Source: Thinopyrum elongatum | Lineage: Eukaryota; Streptophyta; Magnoliopsida; Poales; Poaceae | DNA length: 64,000 nt | Assembly (NCBI GenBank): GCA_011799875.1 | Contig: CM022302.1 | Location: 54,103,153-54,167,152, forward strand | Direction: 5' to 3' | Shown: positions 9,800 through 21,178 of the stretch, piece after piece | Layout of the letters: every line of letters starts with the position of its first letter | Numbering within the stretch: position 1 is the stretch's first letter | Translations under genes and position numbers: made by a program | Notes under the pieces: model-generated | Database searches by the model: none | What the model was told of the DNA's origin: nothing | What the model saw: only the letters and a program-made list of their open reading frames with translations

Positions 9800-12403
9800 C
9801 TAATGCCTTCCGCGCGTGTTCCTGGTGCCATGCCTGGTGGCTATCTTCTTCCTCCTACGTGGACGAGCCTCCTCTTCCTCCTCTTCCTCCTCCGCCTCAT
9901 CATCCAAGCTCGCCATGCGCGAGCTCCCTACGACCACCTTTGGGTTGCCTCTATTGTCAAAGTCGGTGGGCGTGTACTGGCGTATGGGCTGCCTAGGCTT
10001 CAACATGTATGCGGACCGAACTTGAGCGTCCACCAAAGTCGTGTCATCATCAAGTTCATGGCCCTATCACAAAATCAAACAATATGGTAAAGACCGGCGT
10101 CGTAATCAAGTGAGAATTACATCTAAAAGATTAGTCATACCTCTTGGGTGACCGCACCCTCATCATCTAGATAAGCATATGAGGAACTCACATCGTCCCC
10201 CTGATGGTGAGATAAGGGGTCTGATGGTGTACCAGACCTAGAGGCAGATGGTTCATCATATTCTGGGTCACGGCAACCAAGAAGGTTCAATAACCGCCTT
10301 AACTTCTGGGCCTGACACTGTAACATGTACAAGTGTATAAGATACCAAACTCCGCAAGATATGTAACATGGACACCTGAGTGCGATATGTACCTTGAGAA
10401 ATTTTCGTAGTGGACCTTCATCATTTCCTTCTCCAACCGGTGTCTTCTCCAGAATAGACTGGCTTTCATCAGCTGATTTCTTGATCTGGTTGCGCTGCGG
10501 ATGAGAACGAAGTAACATGTTAGCCATTCAAACATGTGTAATACGGCCAACGGGAAAGTAAAGAAGGGAACACTGTACCACATAGTTAATCACCGGAACA
10601 GCAGGGACTCCTACCCCTTCCCTGACATTTTTGTTGTACTGATGCTTCGATAGATCCTCAAAGTTTGCAGGATCTTCAAGAATATCATCATTGTATGCCT
10701 GCGGGCATATCTCAACTCGAGCATTTTCAAGAAACCATCGTAGGTAGTTATCGAAAGCAAGTGAGCTATGCTCACGAAGCTGGGCGCGTGCACTGTTACG
10801 AGCTTGCTCCACACTAAGATGGAAACGGGTAACATACGATGCATGATGCTTGTCCCAGTCCTTTATCTTCCGCTGCTTTCTCCTGTCCAACCTGCATGGT
10901 AGAAAACCAAACATTAGCATAATCAAGAAGGAGTGGCGATGCTTAGTCAATACGGTTCATGCTCTCTTATCTATGAAGTGCTTTGTCCGTGTCCACCCAT
11001 TCCGGCGGGTGAGGCTGGAACAGACCAAACTGACGATACACACGATGTGGCAAATGAAGCTCAACTGCCCAGTTGCATATCAGTGGGAACCGCATAAGCC
11101 AAAGATCCCTATCCCTCAAGCACATCGGGTTGACGACAAACTCGTCGGTGAACCCTACTGTGTCATTGGCGCCATATGGCTGCCATTCCACCTATGAAAT
11201 AGGACAACAACGCAACATTGATGACAAGTTTTCAGGCAGGCATGAGAAATGACTGATGTAATGTCCTCGTTACCTGCTCAGGCGTAATCGTGTCCAACTC
11301 GGCGATGTACTTTTGGTACATGAGATTGACATCGTTCGTCATCTCAGATACCACATCCCACTTGTAAGCCCAAGTGGGGCGCCGTAATTCGTCATGTTCA
11401 TCCCAAGGATTAAACTTGACACTCTTCGGGCGCCAACAGGCAGACGCTCCTAGCTCCATACAGAAAGTAGAAGCAGATTACCACCAATGCATGCACTATC
11501 TGTGATCCTGCAACACGCATCGTCCAGCTTCATATCAAAGAAAACAATGTTAACTTGACAGCAAGGTTGCATTGCTAATGAAGAAATGAATTGATAACAA
11601 AACAAACCAACTACCTGTCGGTACAAGTAGGCAAGAGTCGCTGAACCCCAGCTCCATCTGCTATCGAAGACGGTCAACGCCTTCAGCCACATCCATGGAG
11701 CGTTCTTGCCTGTGGCGTCAGGAAACAAAGTCCTCGAGACAACGTACCACATATAGACACGAGCATGTGTCTGGATCACATCATCAGTGGCATCCGCAGG
11801 GCAATACACAAAGTTTGCTTGAATCCATGTGAAAGCTGCTCTGGCTGCTTTCCTTTCCTTCTTCTTCTTCTCTTCTCCCTCCTCTACATCAGCCTCAGCC
11901 TCGGTAGCAGCCATACCGATAAGAGCAGTCATCTGCTGGCGCCACCCATCAGAATCGGTGCTCATACAGAGAGGCCTCTCCCGTCGATAGGAAGACCGGT
12001 GATCAAGGAGACATCCTGGAGCGTCACGGTCATCTTCCCAGTCTGAAGATAGAAACTGTGCATCTCCGGCCTCCACCGATTAGCAAGAGAGGACACTAGT
12101 GGAGCGTTGAGGTTCGGCGTGGACCGGCTGACCAACTAAATCCACGGGAGGAGTCCTGCCTGCTGGATGTAGGGTGTGTACCGCTCATCATAGGGCATGG
12201 CAGCACCAGAGACCCCGTGATACCGAATCTTCAGAGGTTCAAGCTTCTGCAAAAAACAAGTAATGACAAATCTTAGGGCATGTCAATTTCAACTAAAGGC
12301 AAATTTGCAAAATATTTAGATTACTCATTATTACCATCCCCTTCTCGCGCATCATGTAGGCCCGGTGTAGTGTGTCATAGGCATCGTCGAGAAGGCAAAC
12401 CAT
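9800..12403 (-). pseudogene. Plant mobile domain (PMD) protein pseudogene, eight exons
   Basis: It resembles MAIN/MAIL and 'PP7 long form homolog' proteins, whose PMD domain is carried by many plant transposons. Exons from splice signals, 5' to 3': 12335-12403, 11615-12247, 11274-11527, 10971-11191, 10579-10891, 10393-10494, 10141-10311, 9800-10063. Motifs: LLDDAYDTLHRAYMMREKG at the start; KIRYHGV, RWRPEMHSFYL and PLCMSTDSDGW in the domain core; WQPYGAND and LICNWAVELHLPHRV later; an acidic then basic tail with the stop at 9800. Damage: TAG at 12136-12138, a two-base duplication near 11977, TAG where WSWERLP is expected (11450-11452), a one-base loss just after it, and a likely GT to AT donor change at the fourth exon end (10970). 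Reading frames otherwise survive well, so the death looks fairly recent. Confidence 0.88.
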
Positions 12404-12469
12404 CCTTACAAAGTTCAAACAATAAACATATATGAGTTCATCTCAAATATCGGTATACACTAAACATCT

Positions 12470-12765
12470 CATATGTGTTCATCTAAACATCTCATATGTA
12501 TTCATCTACAAGAATCTCAACATCTCCTTCTCACACAATGAATAAATGATTTACAATACTCATTTGAAAAATTCTCATATATATCTCCTATGTCATATAT
12601 ATCTAAAAAAACTCAACATCTCATATTTCAAATAAACTCAACATCTCATATATATCTAAAAAAACTCAACATCTAATATATAGCTACAAAACTCAACATC
12701 TCACAATTATCTACAAAACTAGGCATCTCATATATATCTAAAGAAACTAAACAATCTACGGTTTC
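12470..12765. repeat. Degenerate tandem repeat CATCTCATATATATCTAAA
   Basis: About nine units of roughly 28-36 bp with core AACTCAACATCTCATATATA. It lies in the presumed first intron of the PMD pseudogene. Confidence 0.75.
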
Positions 12766-13020
12766 CCTAACAAGAATCATATATTGTGAACTAATGAACA
12801 ATACTAGGGTAGTACCACTATGACTACACATCCTAAATCACAACACCCAATTTTGGACAAATAAATATCCAAACCAAGCAAATCAAGGGTTCCACCCAAT
12901 CTTGGACAAATCTCTAAAATGGCAATGAATTTACGGAGGAAAAGAAAGGGAACGGAGGAGTTTACCTAGTAGGAGGGATTAGAGATCGATTCCACGGTTG
13001 AAATCTCTAGATCTGAGAGG

Positions 13021-13047
13021 TGTGTGTGTGTGGGGGGGGGGGGGGGG
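13021..13047. repeat. (TG)n-(G)n simple repeat
   Basis: Six TG units run into an uninterrupted G tract of about 15. Its exact length is sensitive to sequencing error. Confidence 0.85.
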
Positions 13048-13146
13048 ATCGAAGGGGGCGCCGCCGCTGCTCTCTATTGACAGAGAGCAACTGTCTTGGA
13101 GGGAAGAACTGCCTGGGGAGGGCTGGCCCGATTCCGCTTAAGTCAA

Positions 13147-13330
13147 TGTGCAGCGCCTAAGGGCCGGGCGCTGCACATTACACTGTGTGGCGCCTATTCC
13201 TTAGGCGCTGCACGGCTGGATGTGGGGCCGCGCCTGGCCCCCGGCTACCATGCTCGCCCGGCGTGTGGCGCCTAAGAGCCAGGCGCTGCAGTGTAGGGTG
13301 TGGCGCCTGGCTGTCGGGCGCCACTCGAAA
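13147..13330. repeat. GGCGCTGCA hairpin array 2
   Basis: The same alternating words as array 1 (GTGCAGCGCCT, GGGCGCTGCAC, GTGTGGCGCCT), about seven to eight units, between the PMD leader and the right inverted repeat. Confidence 0.85.
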
Positions 13331-13360
13331 GGGTCAGCTGCGTGAATTTTTTTCGAAAGC

Positions 13361-13412
13361 AGTTCAGATTGTGAGTTCTTTTCGTCCACAGGTCAAATAT
13401 GTGTTTTTTGCC
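13361..13412 (-). repeat. Right inverted repeat of the MULE unit
   Basis: The plus strand reads AGTTCAGATT...TTTTTTGCC. It is the reverse complement of 5123-5173 with a one-base indel and two substitutions. RT1's 5-bp target duplication begins at 13411, overlapping its last two bases. Confidence 0.75.
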
Positions 13413-13415
13413 TGC

Positions 13416-14986
13416 TGCTACTTCTTGAGCTTGCGTTGGTTTTTCCCTTGAAGAGGAAAGGGTGATGCAGCAAAGTAGAGATAAGTATTTCCCTCAGTTA
13501 GAGAACCAAGGTATCAATCCAGTAGGAGACAACGCACAAATCACCTAGCACCTGCACAAACAATCAAACAACTTGCACCCAACGCGATAAAGGGGTTGTC
13601 AATCCCTTCACGGTTACTTGCAAAAGTGAGATCTGATAGAGATAAATAAAACTAAACAAAAGATAAAGTAAATATTTTTGGGTTTTTTGGTTTATAGATC
13701 TGAAAATAAAAGATTGCAAAATAGTAGATCGGAAAGTAATATGATGGAAAATAGACCCGGGGGCCATAGGTTTCACTAGAGGCTTCTCTCAAGATAGCAA
13801 ATAATACGGTGGGTGAACAAATTACTGTCGAGCAATTGATAGAAAAGCGCAAAGTTATGACGATATCCAAGGCAATGATTATGAAATATAGGCATCACGT
13901 CCGTGTCAAGTAGACCGAAACGATTCTGCATCTACTACTATTACTCCACACATCGACCGACTCCTGCCCGCATCTAGATTATTAAGTTCATGAAGAACAG
14001 AGTAACGCATTAAGTAAGATGACATGATGTAGAGGAATAAACTCAAGCAATATGATGTAAACCCCATCTTTTTATCCTCGGTGGCAACAATACAATACGT
14101 GCCTTGCTGCCCCTACTGTCACTGGGAAAGGACACCGCAAGATTGAACCCAAAGCTAAGCACTTCTCCCATTGCAAGAAAAACCAATCTAGTTGGCCAAA
14201 CCAAACCGATAATTCGAAGAGAATTACAAAGATATCAAATCATGCATATAAGAATTCAGAGAAGATTCAAATAATATTCAAAGATAAGCTGATCATAAAT
14301 CCACAATTCATTGGATCTCGACAAACACACCGCAAAAGAATATTACATTAGATAGATCTCCAAGAACAACGAGGAGAACATGGTATTGAGAATCAAAGAG
14401 AGAGAAGAAGCCATTTAGCTACTAGCTATGGACCCGTAGGTCTGAGCTAAACTACTCACGCTTCATCGGAAGGGCAATAGAGTTGATGTAGAAGCCCTCC
14501 GTGATCGAACCCCCCTCCGGCAGGGTGCCGGAAAAGGTCCCTAAATGGGATCTCACGGGTACAGAAGGTTGCGGCGGTGGAAAACTCTTTTCGTGGATGC
14601 TTTTGGTGGTTTGGGAATATATGTGAATATATAGGCGAAAGAATTAGGTCAGGGGAGTCACGGGGGGCCCACAAGGCAAGGGGGGCGCGCCCTCCACCCT
14701 TGTGGCCGCCTCGTGGCTCCTCCGACTTCATCTCCAAGTCTCCTCGGTGTCTTCTGGTCCAAGAAAAATCATCGCAAAGGTTTTATTCCGTTTGGACTCC
14801 ATTTGGTATTCCTTTCCCACGAAGCTAAAAAACAAGGAAAAAACATAAACTGAAACTGGGCTCTAGGTTAATAGGTTTGTCCCAAAAATAATATAAAATA
14901 GCATATTGATGCATATAAAACTTCCAAAACAGATAATATAATAGCATGGAACAATAAAAAATTATAGATACGTTGGAGACGTATCA
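13416..14986 (-). repeat. RT1 3' LTR (element orientation)
   Basis: 1571 bp, TG...CA bounded. It matches 18862-20450 closely; the main length difference is an extra GC-rich copy (about 18 bp, CGCGCCCTACCCCCCTGGG type) near 20130-20155 in the other LTR. CTATATATTC on the minus strand near 14630 may serve as the TATA element. Minus-strand frames inside are LTR sequence, not genes. Confidence 0.95.
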
Positions 14987-15003
14987 AGCATCCCCAAGCT
15001 TAA
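14987..15003 (-). other. RT1 polypurine tract
   Basis: The minus strand reads TTAAGCTTGGGGATGCT directly before the LTR's TGATACG. This site would prime plus-strand DNA synthesis. Confidence 0.85.
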
Positions 15004-17763
15004 TTCCAGCTCGTCCTCGAGTAGGTAAATGATAAAAACAGAATTTTTGATGTGGAATGCTACCTAACATATTTATCCATGTAGTTTTCTTTATTGTGGC
15101 ATGAATGTTCAGATCCATAAGATTCAAAATAAAAGTTTAATATTGACATAAAAATAATAATACTTATAGCATACTAACAAGGCAATTATGTCTTCTCAAA
15201 ATAACATGGCCAAAGAAAGCTTATCCCTACAAAATCATATAGTTTGGGTATGCTCCATCTTCATCACACAAAATATTCAAATCATGCACAACCCCGACGA
15301 CAAGCCAAGCAATTGTTTCATACTTTTAGTGGTCTCAAACCTTTTCAACTTTCACGCAATACATGAGCGTGATCCATGGACATAGCACTATAGGTGGAAT
15401 AGAATATGGTGGTTGTGGAGAAGACAAAAAAGAATGAGATAGTCTCACATCAACTAGGCGTATTAACGGGCTATGGAGATGCCCATCAATAGATATCAAT
15501 GTGAGTGAGTAGGGATTGCCATGCAACGGATGCAGTAGAGCTATAAGTGTATGAAAGCTCAAAAGAAAACTAAGTGGGTGTGCATCCAACTTGCTTGCTC
15601 ATGAAGAACTAGGGCAATTTGAGGAAGCCTATCGTTGGAATATACAAGCCAAGTTCTATAATGAAAATTTCCCACTAGTATATGAAAGTGACAAAATAGG
15701 AGATTCTCTATCATGAAGATCATGGTGCTACTTTGAAGCACAAGCGTGGAAAAAGGATAGTAGCATTGCCCCTTCTCTCTTTTTCTCTCATTTTTTTAAT
15801 CTTTTTTTCCTTTTTTTTGCTTGGCTTCTTTGGCCTCTTTTTTTTATTTCCTCACATGGGACAATGCTCTAATAATGAAGATCATCACACTTTTATTTAC
15901 TTACAACTCAAGAATTGCAAATCGATACTTAGAACAAAATATGACTCTATATGAATGCCTCCGGCGGTGTACCGGGATGTGGAATGAATCAAGAGTGACA
16001 CGTATGAAAGAATTATGAAAGGTGGCTTTGCCACAAATACGATGTCAACTACATGATCATGCAAAGCAATATGACAATGATGAAGCGTGTCATAATAAAA
16101 CGGAACGGTGGAAAGTTGCATGGCAATATATCTCGGAATGGCTATGGAAATGCCATAATAGGTAGGTATGGTGGCTGTTTTGAGGAAGGTATATGGTGGG
16201 TGTATGGTACCGGCGAAAGTTGTGCGGCACTAGACAGGCTAGCAAAGGTGGAAGGGTGAGAGTGCGTATAATCAATGGACTCAACATTAGTCATAAAGAA
16301 CTCACATACTTATTGAAAAAACCTATTAGTCATCGAAACAAAGTACTACGCGCATGCTCCTAGGTGGATAGATTTGTAGGAAAAGACCATCGCTCGTCCC
16401 CGACCGCCACTCATAAGGAAGACAATCAAAAAATATCTCACGCTCCAACTTCGTTACATAACGGTTCATCATACGTGCATGCTACGGGACTCACAAACCT
16501 TAACACAAGTATTTCTCCAATTCACAATTACTCACTAGCATGAATCTAATATCACCATCTTTATATCTCAAAACAATCATAAGGAATCAAACTTCTCATA
16601 GTATTCAATGCACTTTATATGAAAGTTTTTATTATATCCCTCTTGGATGTCTATCATATTAGGACTAATTTCATAACCAAAGAAAATTACCATGCTGTTT
16701 AGAGACTCTCAAAATAATATAAGTGAAGCATGAGAGTTCAATAATTTCTACAAAATAAAGCCACCGCCGTGCTCTAAAAAGATATAAGTGAAGCACTAGA
16801 GCAAAATTGCCTAGCTCAAAAGATATAAGTGAAGCACATAGAGTATTCTAATAAATCACGATTCATGCGTGTCCCTCTCAAAAGGTGTGTACAGAAAGAA
16901 TGATTGTGGCAAACTAAAAAGCAAGTACTCAAATCATACAAGACGCTCCAAGCAAAACACATATCATGTGGTGAATAAAAATATAGCCTCAAGTAAATTT
17001 ACCGATAGAAGAAGACGAAAGAGGGGATGCCTTCCAGGGTATCCCCAAGCTTAGGCTCTTGGTTGTCCTTGAATATTACCTTGGGGTGCCTTGGGCATCC
17101 CCAAGCGTAGGCTCTTCCCACTCCTTATTCCATAGTCCATCAAATCCTTACCCAAAACTTGAAAACTTCACAACACAAAACTCAACAGAAAATCTCATAA
17201 GCTCCGTTAGTATAAGAAAATAAATCACCACTTTTGGTACTGTTGTGAACTCATTCTTTATTTATATTGGTGTAATATCTACTGTATTCCAACTTCTCCA
17301 TGGTTCATACCCACCGATACTACCCATAGATTCATCAAAATAAGCAAACAACACAAAGAAAACAGAATCTGTCAAAAACAGAACAGTCTAGGAAGATCCG
17401 AATTGTTCTAATACTTATGTAACTCAAAAAATTCTGAAAAAGTTGGACAAAATAGGAAATTTGTATATCAATCTCGTATAAAAAATTCAGGGTTTTTCAA
17501 CTCTCGAGTGAGTTATTAAAATTCTGTGACTGGACGCAAAAGTTTCTGTTTTTCAGCAAGATCAAATCAACTATCACCGTAAGCCATCCCAAAGGTTTTA
17601 CAGGGCACAAACACTAATTAAAACACAAAACCACATCTAACCAGAGGCTAGATGAATTATTCAAACAGGAACAAAGAGGAAAAACAAAAATAAAATTGGG
17701 TTGCCTCCCAACAAGCGCTATTGTTTAACGCCCTTAGCTAGGTATTGATAATTTTAATGATGC
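15004..17763 (-). other. RT1 non-coding 3' internal region
   Basis: 2.8 kb without a supported gene. It holds a pyrimidine-rich tract (plus strand, about 15770-15845), three copies of ATAAGTGAAGCA (16716-16730, 16782-16795, 16822-16836) and extra polypurine-like motifs (ATCCCCAAGCTTAGG at about 17040 and the GCGTAGG variant at about 17098, plus-strand reading). The same architecture recurs in RT2, RT3 and RT4. Confidence 0.7.
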
Positions 17764-18603
17764 TCACATGAAAGAGAAGAATTGAAGCACAAAGAGAGCA
17801 TCATAAAGTACGTGAAAAACACATCTAAGTCTAACATACTTCCTATTCATAGGCATCTTATAGACAAACAAATTACCAAGGCAAGCAAATCCTAGCATAT
17901 GCAAGGAAGAAGAACGAAACAATAGCAATCTCAACATAACGAGAGGTAATTTAGTGACATGAAAATTTCTACAACCATATTTTCCTCTCTCATAATAATT
18001 ACATGTGGAATCATATTTAAATTCAATGATATAGCTATCACATAAAATTTTCTCTTCATGATCCACATGCATGCAAAGTTGACACTCTTCCAAAATAGTG
18101 GGATCAACACAAAATAAAGTCATTACTTCTCCAAGCCCACTTTTATCAGAAATTTCATAAGATCGATCAATCTCCAAAGTAGTGGGATCATTATTACCTA
18201 GAGTTGACACTCTTCCAAACCCACTTTCAATATCATTGCAAACACTATTATCATGAGGCTTAAATAAATTTTCAAGATCATAAGAAGAATCACCCCAATC
18301 ATGATCATTGCAATAAGTAGTGGACCTAGCAAAACTGGCATCCCCAAGCTTAGGGTTTTGCATATCATTAGCACAATTGACATTAATATAATTTATAGTA
18401 GAACCATTGCAATCATACTTTTCATCCAAGGAGCTATCGTGAATCACTTCATAGATTTCTTCTTTTAACACTTCATCACAATTTTCAGATTCACGAATTT
18501 CAAGCAAAACTTCATAAAGATAATCTAGTGCACTCAAATCACTAGAAATTGGTTCATCATAATTGGATCTCTTAAAAATATTAGCAAGTGGATGAGGATC
18601 CAT
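17764..18603 (-). CDS. RT1 internal ORF, conserved in RT1-RT4, unknown function
   Basis: 279 codons, uninterrupted, starting MDPHPLAN about 250 bases inside the 5' LTR. No standard protease, reverse transcriptase or integrase motif. Conserved blocks shared with RT4 and partly with RT2/RT3: NPKLGDA (near residue 82), DW-x-SYDLENLF (near 100), SGFGRVSTLG (near 125), then CQLCMHVDHEEKILC (a CCHC-like C-x2-C-x4-H-x5-C), CDSYIIEF, NYYERG and a hydrophobic LPLVMLRLLLF stretch. By comparison with RT3, which has a canonical zinc knuckle, it may be a reduced gag (nucleocapsid) protein. That link is inference. RT4 carries a full-length counterpart with the same start and end. Confidence 0.6.
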   Translation of the reverse strand: MDPHPLANIFKRSNYDEPISSDLSALDYLYEVLLEIRESENCDEVLKEEIYEVIHDSSLDEKYDCNGSTINYINVNCANDMQNPKLGDASFARSTTYCNDHDWGDSSYDLENLFKPHDNSVCNDIESGFGRVSTLGNNDPTTLEIDRSYEISDKSGLGEVMTLFCVDPTILEECQLCMHVDHEEKILCDSYIIEFKYDSTCNYYERGKYGCRNFHVTKLPLVMLRLLLFRSSSLHMLGFACLGNLFVYKMPMNRKYVRLRCVFHVLYDALFVLQFFSFM

Positions 18604-18831
18604 AAACTTTTAGCAAGCGAAGATGCAAGCAAAAAGAAGGCACATGGTAACACAAGCAAACAAAAGATCGAACGGAAAGAAGGCGAATAAAAAGGCAAAT
18701 AGAAGAGCGAATCTTCTCGAAAATTGTTTTAGAAGTGGGGAGAGGAAAATGAGAGGCAAATGGCGAATAATGTAATGCAAGAGATGAGAGTTTTATGATG
18801 GGTACTTGGTATGTCTTGACTTGTCGTAGAT

Positions 18832-18850
18832 CTCCCCGGCAACGGCGCCA
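18832..18850 (-). other. RT1 primer binding site (tRNA-Asp type)
   Basis: The minus strand reads TGGCGCCGTTGCCGGGG, complementary to the 3' end of plant tRNA-Asp(GUC) including CCA as I recall it. An 11-base spacer separates it from the LTR. Confidence 0.85.
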
Positions 18851-18861
18851 GAAATTCTTCC

Positions 18862-20450
18862 TGCTACTTCTTGAGCTTGCGTTAGTTTTTCCCTTGAAAA
18901 GGAAAGGGTGATGCAGCAAAGTAGAGATAAGTATTTCCCTCAGTTAGAGAACCAAGGTATCAATCCAGTAGGAGACAACGCACAAATCACCTAGCACCTG
19001 CACAAACAATCAAACAACTTGCACCCAACGCGATAAAGGGGTTGTCAATCCCTTCACGGTTACTTGCAAAAGTGAGATCTGATAGAGATAAATAAAACTA
19101 AACAAAAGATAAAGTAAATTTTTTTGGGTTTTTTGGTTTATAGATCTGAAAATAAAAGATTGCAAAATAGTAGATCGGAAAGTAATATGATGGAAAATAG
19201 ACTCGGGGGCCATAGGTTTAACTAGAAACTTCTCTCAAGATAGCAAATAATACGGTGGGTGAACAAATTACTGTCGAGCAATTGATAGAAAAGCGCAAAG
19301 TTATGACGATATCCAAGGCAATGATTATGAAATATAGGCATCACGTCCGTGTCAAGTAGACCGAAACGATTCCGCATCTACTACTATTACTCCACACATC
19401 GACCGACTCCTGCCTGCATCTAGAGTATTAAGTTCATGAAGAACAGAGTAACGCATTAAGTAAGATGACATGATGTAGAGGAATAAACTCAAGCAATATG
19501 ATGTAAACCCCATCTTTTTATCCTCGATGGCAACAATACAATACGTGCCTTGCTGCCTATACTGTCACTGGGAAAGGACACCGCAAGATTGAACCCAAAG
19601 CTAAGCACTTCTCCCATTGCAAGAAAAACCAATCTAGTTGGCCAAACCAAACCGATAATTCGAAGAGAATTACAAAGATATCAAATCATGCATATAAGAA
19701 TTCAGAGAAGATTCAAATAATATTCATAGATAAGCTAATCATAAATCCACAATTCATCGGATCTCAACAAACACACTGCAAAAGAATATTACATCGGATA
19801 GATCTCCAAGAACAACGAGGAGACCATGGTATTGAGAATCAAAGAGAGAGAAGAAGCCCTCTAGCTACTAGCTATGGACCCGTAGGTCTGAGGTAAACAA
19901 CTCACGCTTCATCAGAAGGGCAATAGAGTTGATGTAGAAGCCCTCCGTGATCGAATCCCCCTCCGGCAGGGTGCCGGAAAAGGTCCCTAGATGTGATCTC
20001 ACGGCTACAGAAGGTTGCGGCGGTGGACAAGTCTTTTCGTGGATGCTTCTGGTGGTTTGGGAACATATGTGAATATATAGGCGAAAGAATTAGGTCAGGG
20101 GAGTCACGGGGGACCCACAAGGCAGGGGGGCGCGCCCTACCCCCCTGGGCGCGCCCTCCACCCTTGTGGCCGCCTCGTGGCTCCTTTGACTTCATCTCCA
20201 AGTCTCCTGGGTGTCTTCTGGTCCAAGAAAAATCATCGTGAAGGTTTTATTCCGTTTGGACTCCGTTTGGTATTCCTTTCCCACGAAGCTAAAAAACGAG
20301 GAAAAAACAGAAACTGGCACTGGGCTCTAGGTTAATAGGTTTGTCCCAAAAATAATATAAAATAGCATATTAATGCCTATAAAACATCCAAAACAGATAA
20401 TATAATAGCATGGAACAATCAAAAATTATAGATACGTTGGAGACGTATCA
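18862..20450 (-). repeat. RT1 5' LTR (element orientation)
   Basis: 1589 bp, TGATACGTCTCC at the minus-strand start (20450) and ...GTAGCA at 18862. It would contain promoter and polyadenylation signals. See the partner LTR at 13416-14986. Confidence 0.95.
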
Positions 20451-20455
20451 CCTGC

Positions 20456-21032
20456 CATTTTCAGAAACTTCACCACAAAAGAAACCAGATCTGGAATCAC
20501 AATCTGACCCTTTGCACAACAAGTACCTCTACTAATGCTACCTCTACCAAGGGCATCATGCTATCTAGCATGGCTCTAGGTTAAGGGGTCATGCTATCAA
20601 GCATGGCGCCACATGGTCGGGCGTCATGAAAAACGGTAATTTTTTGATATACTCTGAGATCTAATTCATTTTGTGCTGAAGTCTCAAAAAGGGTTACTTG
20701 TGTCCATTTTAATGGTCAGTTGGGACCTGGGTTGATCCCCTTTTACTCTGACTCCCACTTGAATTCTCATCTCGATCTCAATCCACCTCCTGCGAGGCGT
20801 GTTGCGGTAAGAATGCCACCACCGTCAATGTGCACATGAGCTTTCAATAGAATCCAAAGCAATGCTCTGCTCTAAACCCACCACAAACTCATTTCATGGG
20901 ACCGTGCGGCAGCAATGAAGACGTATTCTGCTAGTGCACGCGCCTGCACTACATATTCTAGTCCTGGAAGTGTAAACATGACACCACACATCTCTTCTTC
21001 CTCAGTATTCATCGGCGGCCAGCTCGCATCCA
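20456..21032. other. Right flank of RT1: hairpin-rich and unassigned DNA
   Basis: It continues the sequence interrupted by RT1. At 20555-20640 are palindromic words (CATGCTATCTAGCATG, CATGCTATCAAGCATG) followed by GGCGCC and GGGCGTCATG, resembling the hairpin arrays inside the MULE unit. This may be the outer end of that unit. The rest is unassigned. Confidence 0.45.
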
Positions 21033-21178
21033 ATGGCCATGGCGGCTACCTCTCTCCTAGTCCTCCTCCAATGGCCTCATGCCTACGTCCCTGCACCTCT
21101 TCTCTGCCGTCTCCACCATGCTAGGCAGCTCCCGCTCTCCAGATCCACCGAGCTATTAGCAGCATCCTCTATGCCAGG
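21033..21178 (+). pseudogene. Possible captured first exon with transit-peptide-like start
   Basis: The frame starts MAMAATSLL and is rich in Ala, Leu, Ser and Arg with few acids, like a chloroplast transit peptide. It runs to SSMPG and meets GTAATG, a plausible donor (CCAG/GTAATG), at 21179. No downstream exon is recognisable before tnp2 sequence starts near 21392. It could be a host gene fragment picked up by the MULE or CACTA, or chance. Confidence 0.3.

Larger units (their letters stand above)
12404..13060 (-). other. Leader and intron region upstream of the PMD frame
   Basis: AT-rich sequence with a degenerate tandem array (12470-12765) and, near 13021-13047, a (TG)6 run followed by a G run. 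By analogy with the other two genes of the unit it should hold the untranslated first exon, near 12960-13060. I cannot fix its limits. Confidence 0.5.
5123..13412 (+). mobile_element. Mutator-like unit carrying MULE, GRF and PMD genes
   Basis: The unit is bounded by about 51-bp inverted repeats (5123-5173 and 13361-13412) that differ by one single-base indel and two substitutions. Inside are a MULE transposase pseudogene and a GRF zinc-finger gene on plus, and a PMD pseudogene on minus converging on them. RT1 inserted 3 bp beyond the right repeat, so the true outer terminus may lie beyond RT1, after 20456. No 9-bp target duplication was found, so the inverted repeats could be subterminal. MULE identity of the first gene is sure; that all three genes form one transposon is inferred from the flanking repeats. 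Confidence 0.65.
13416..20450 (-). mobile_element. RT1: non-autonomous LTR retrotransposon, complete
   Basis: Seven kilobases with LTRs 13416-14986 and 18862-20450 and a 5-bp target duplication CCTGC at 13411-13415 and 20451-20455. On the minus strand the LTR begins TGATACGTCTCC. The primer binding site, polypurine tract and one ORF are present. There is no protease, reverse transcriptase, RNase H or integrase, so mobilisation must have been in trans. A tRNA-Asp-type primer site is, from memory, a trait of the Athila lineage of gypsy elements (Sabrina and WHAM in wheat); the family name is not settled here. Confidence 0.95.

Noticed and set aside
9803..10090. Plus-strand Leu/Ser-rich frames
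   Set aside because: They are the reverse of the acidic Glu-rich tail of the PMD pseudogene (last exon).
14456..14737. Minus-strand frame, repeated at 19902-20201
   Set aside because: Both lie at the same place in the two RT1 LTRs. Conservation comes from LTR identity, not coding selection.
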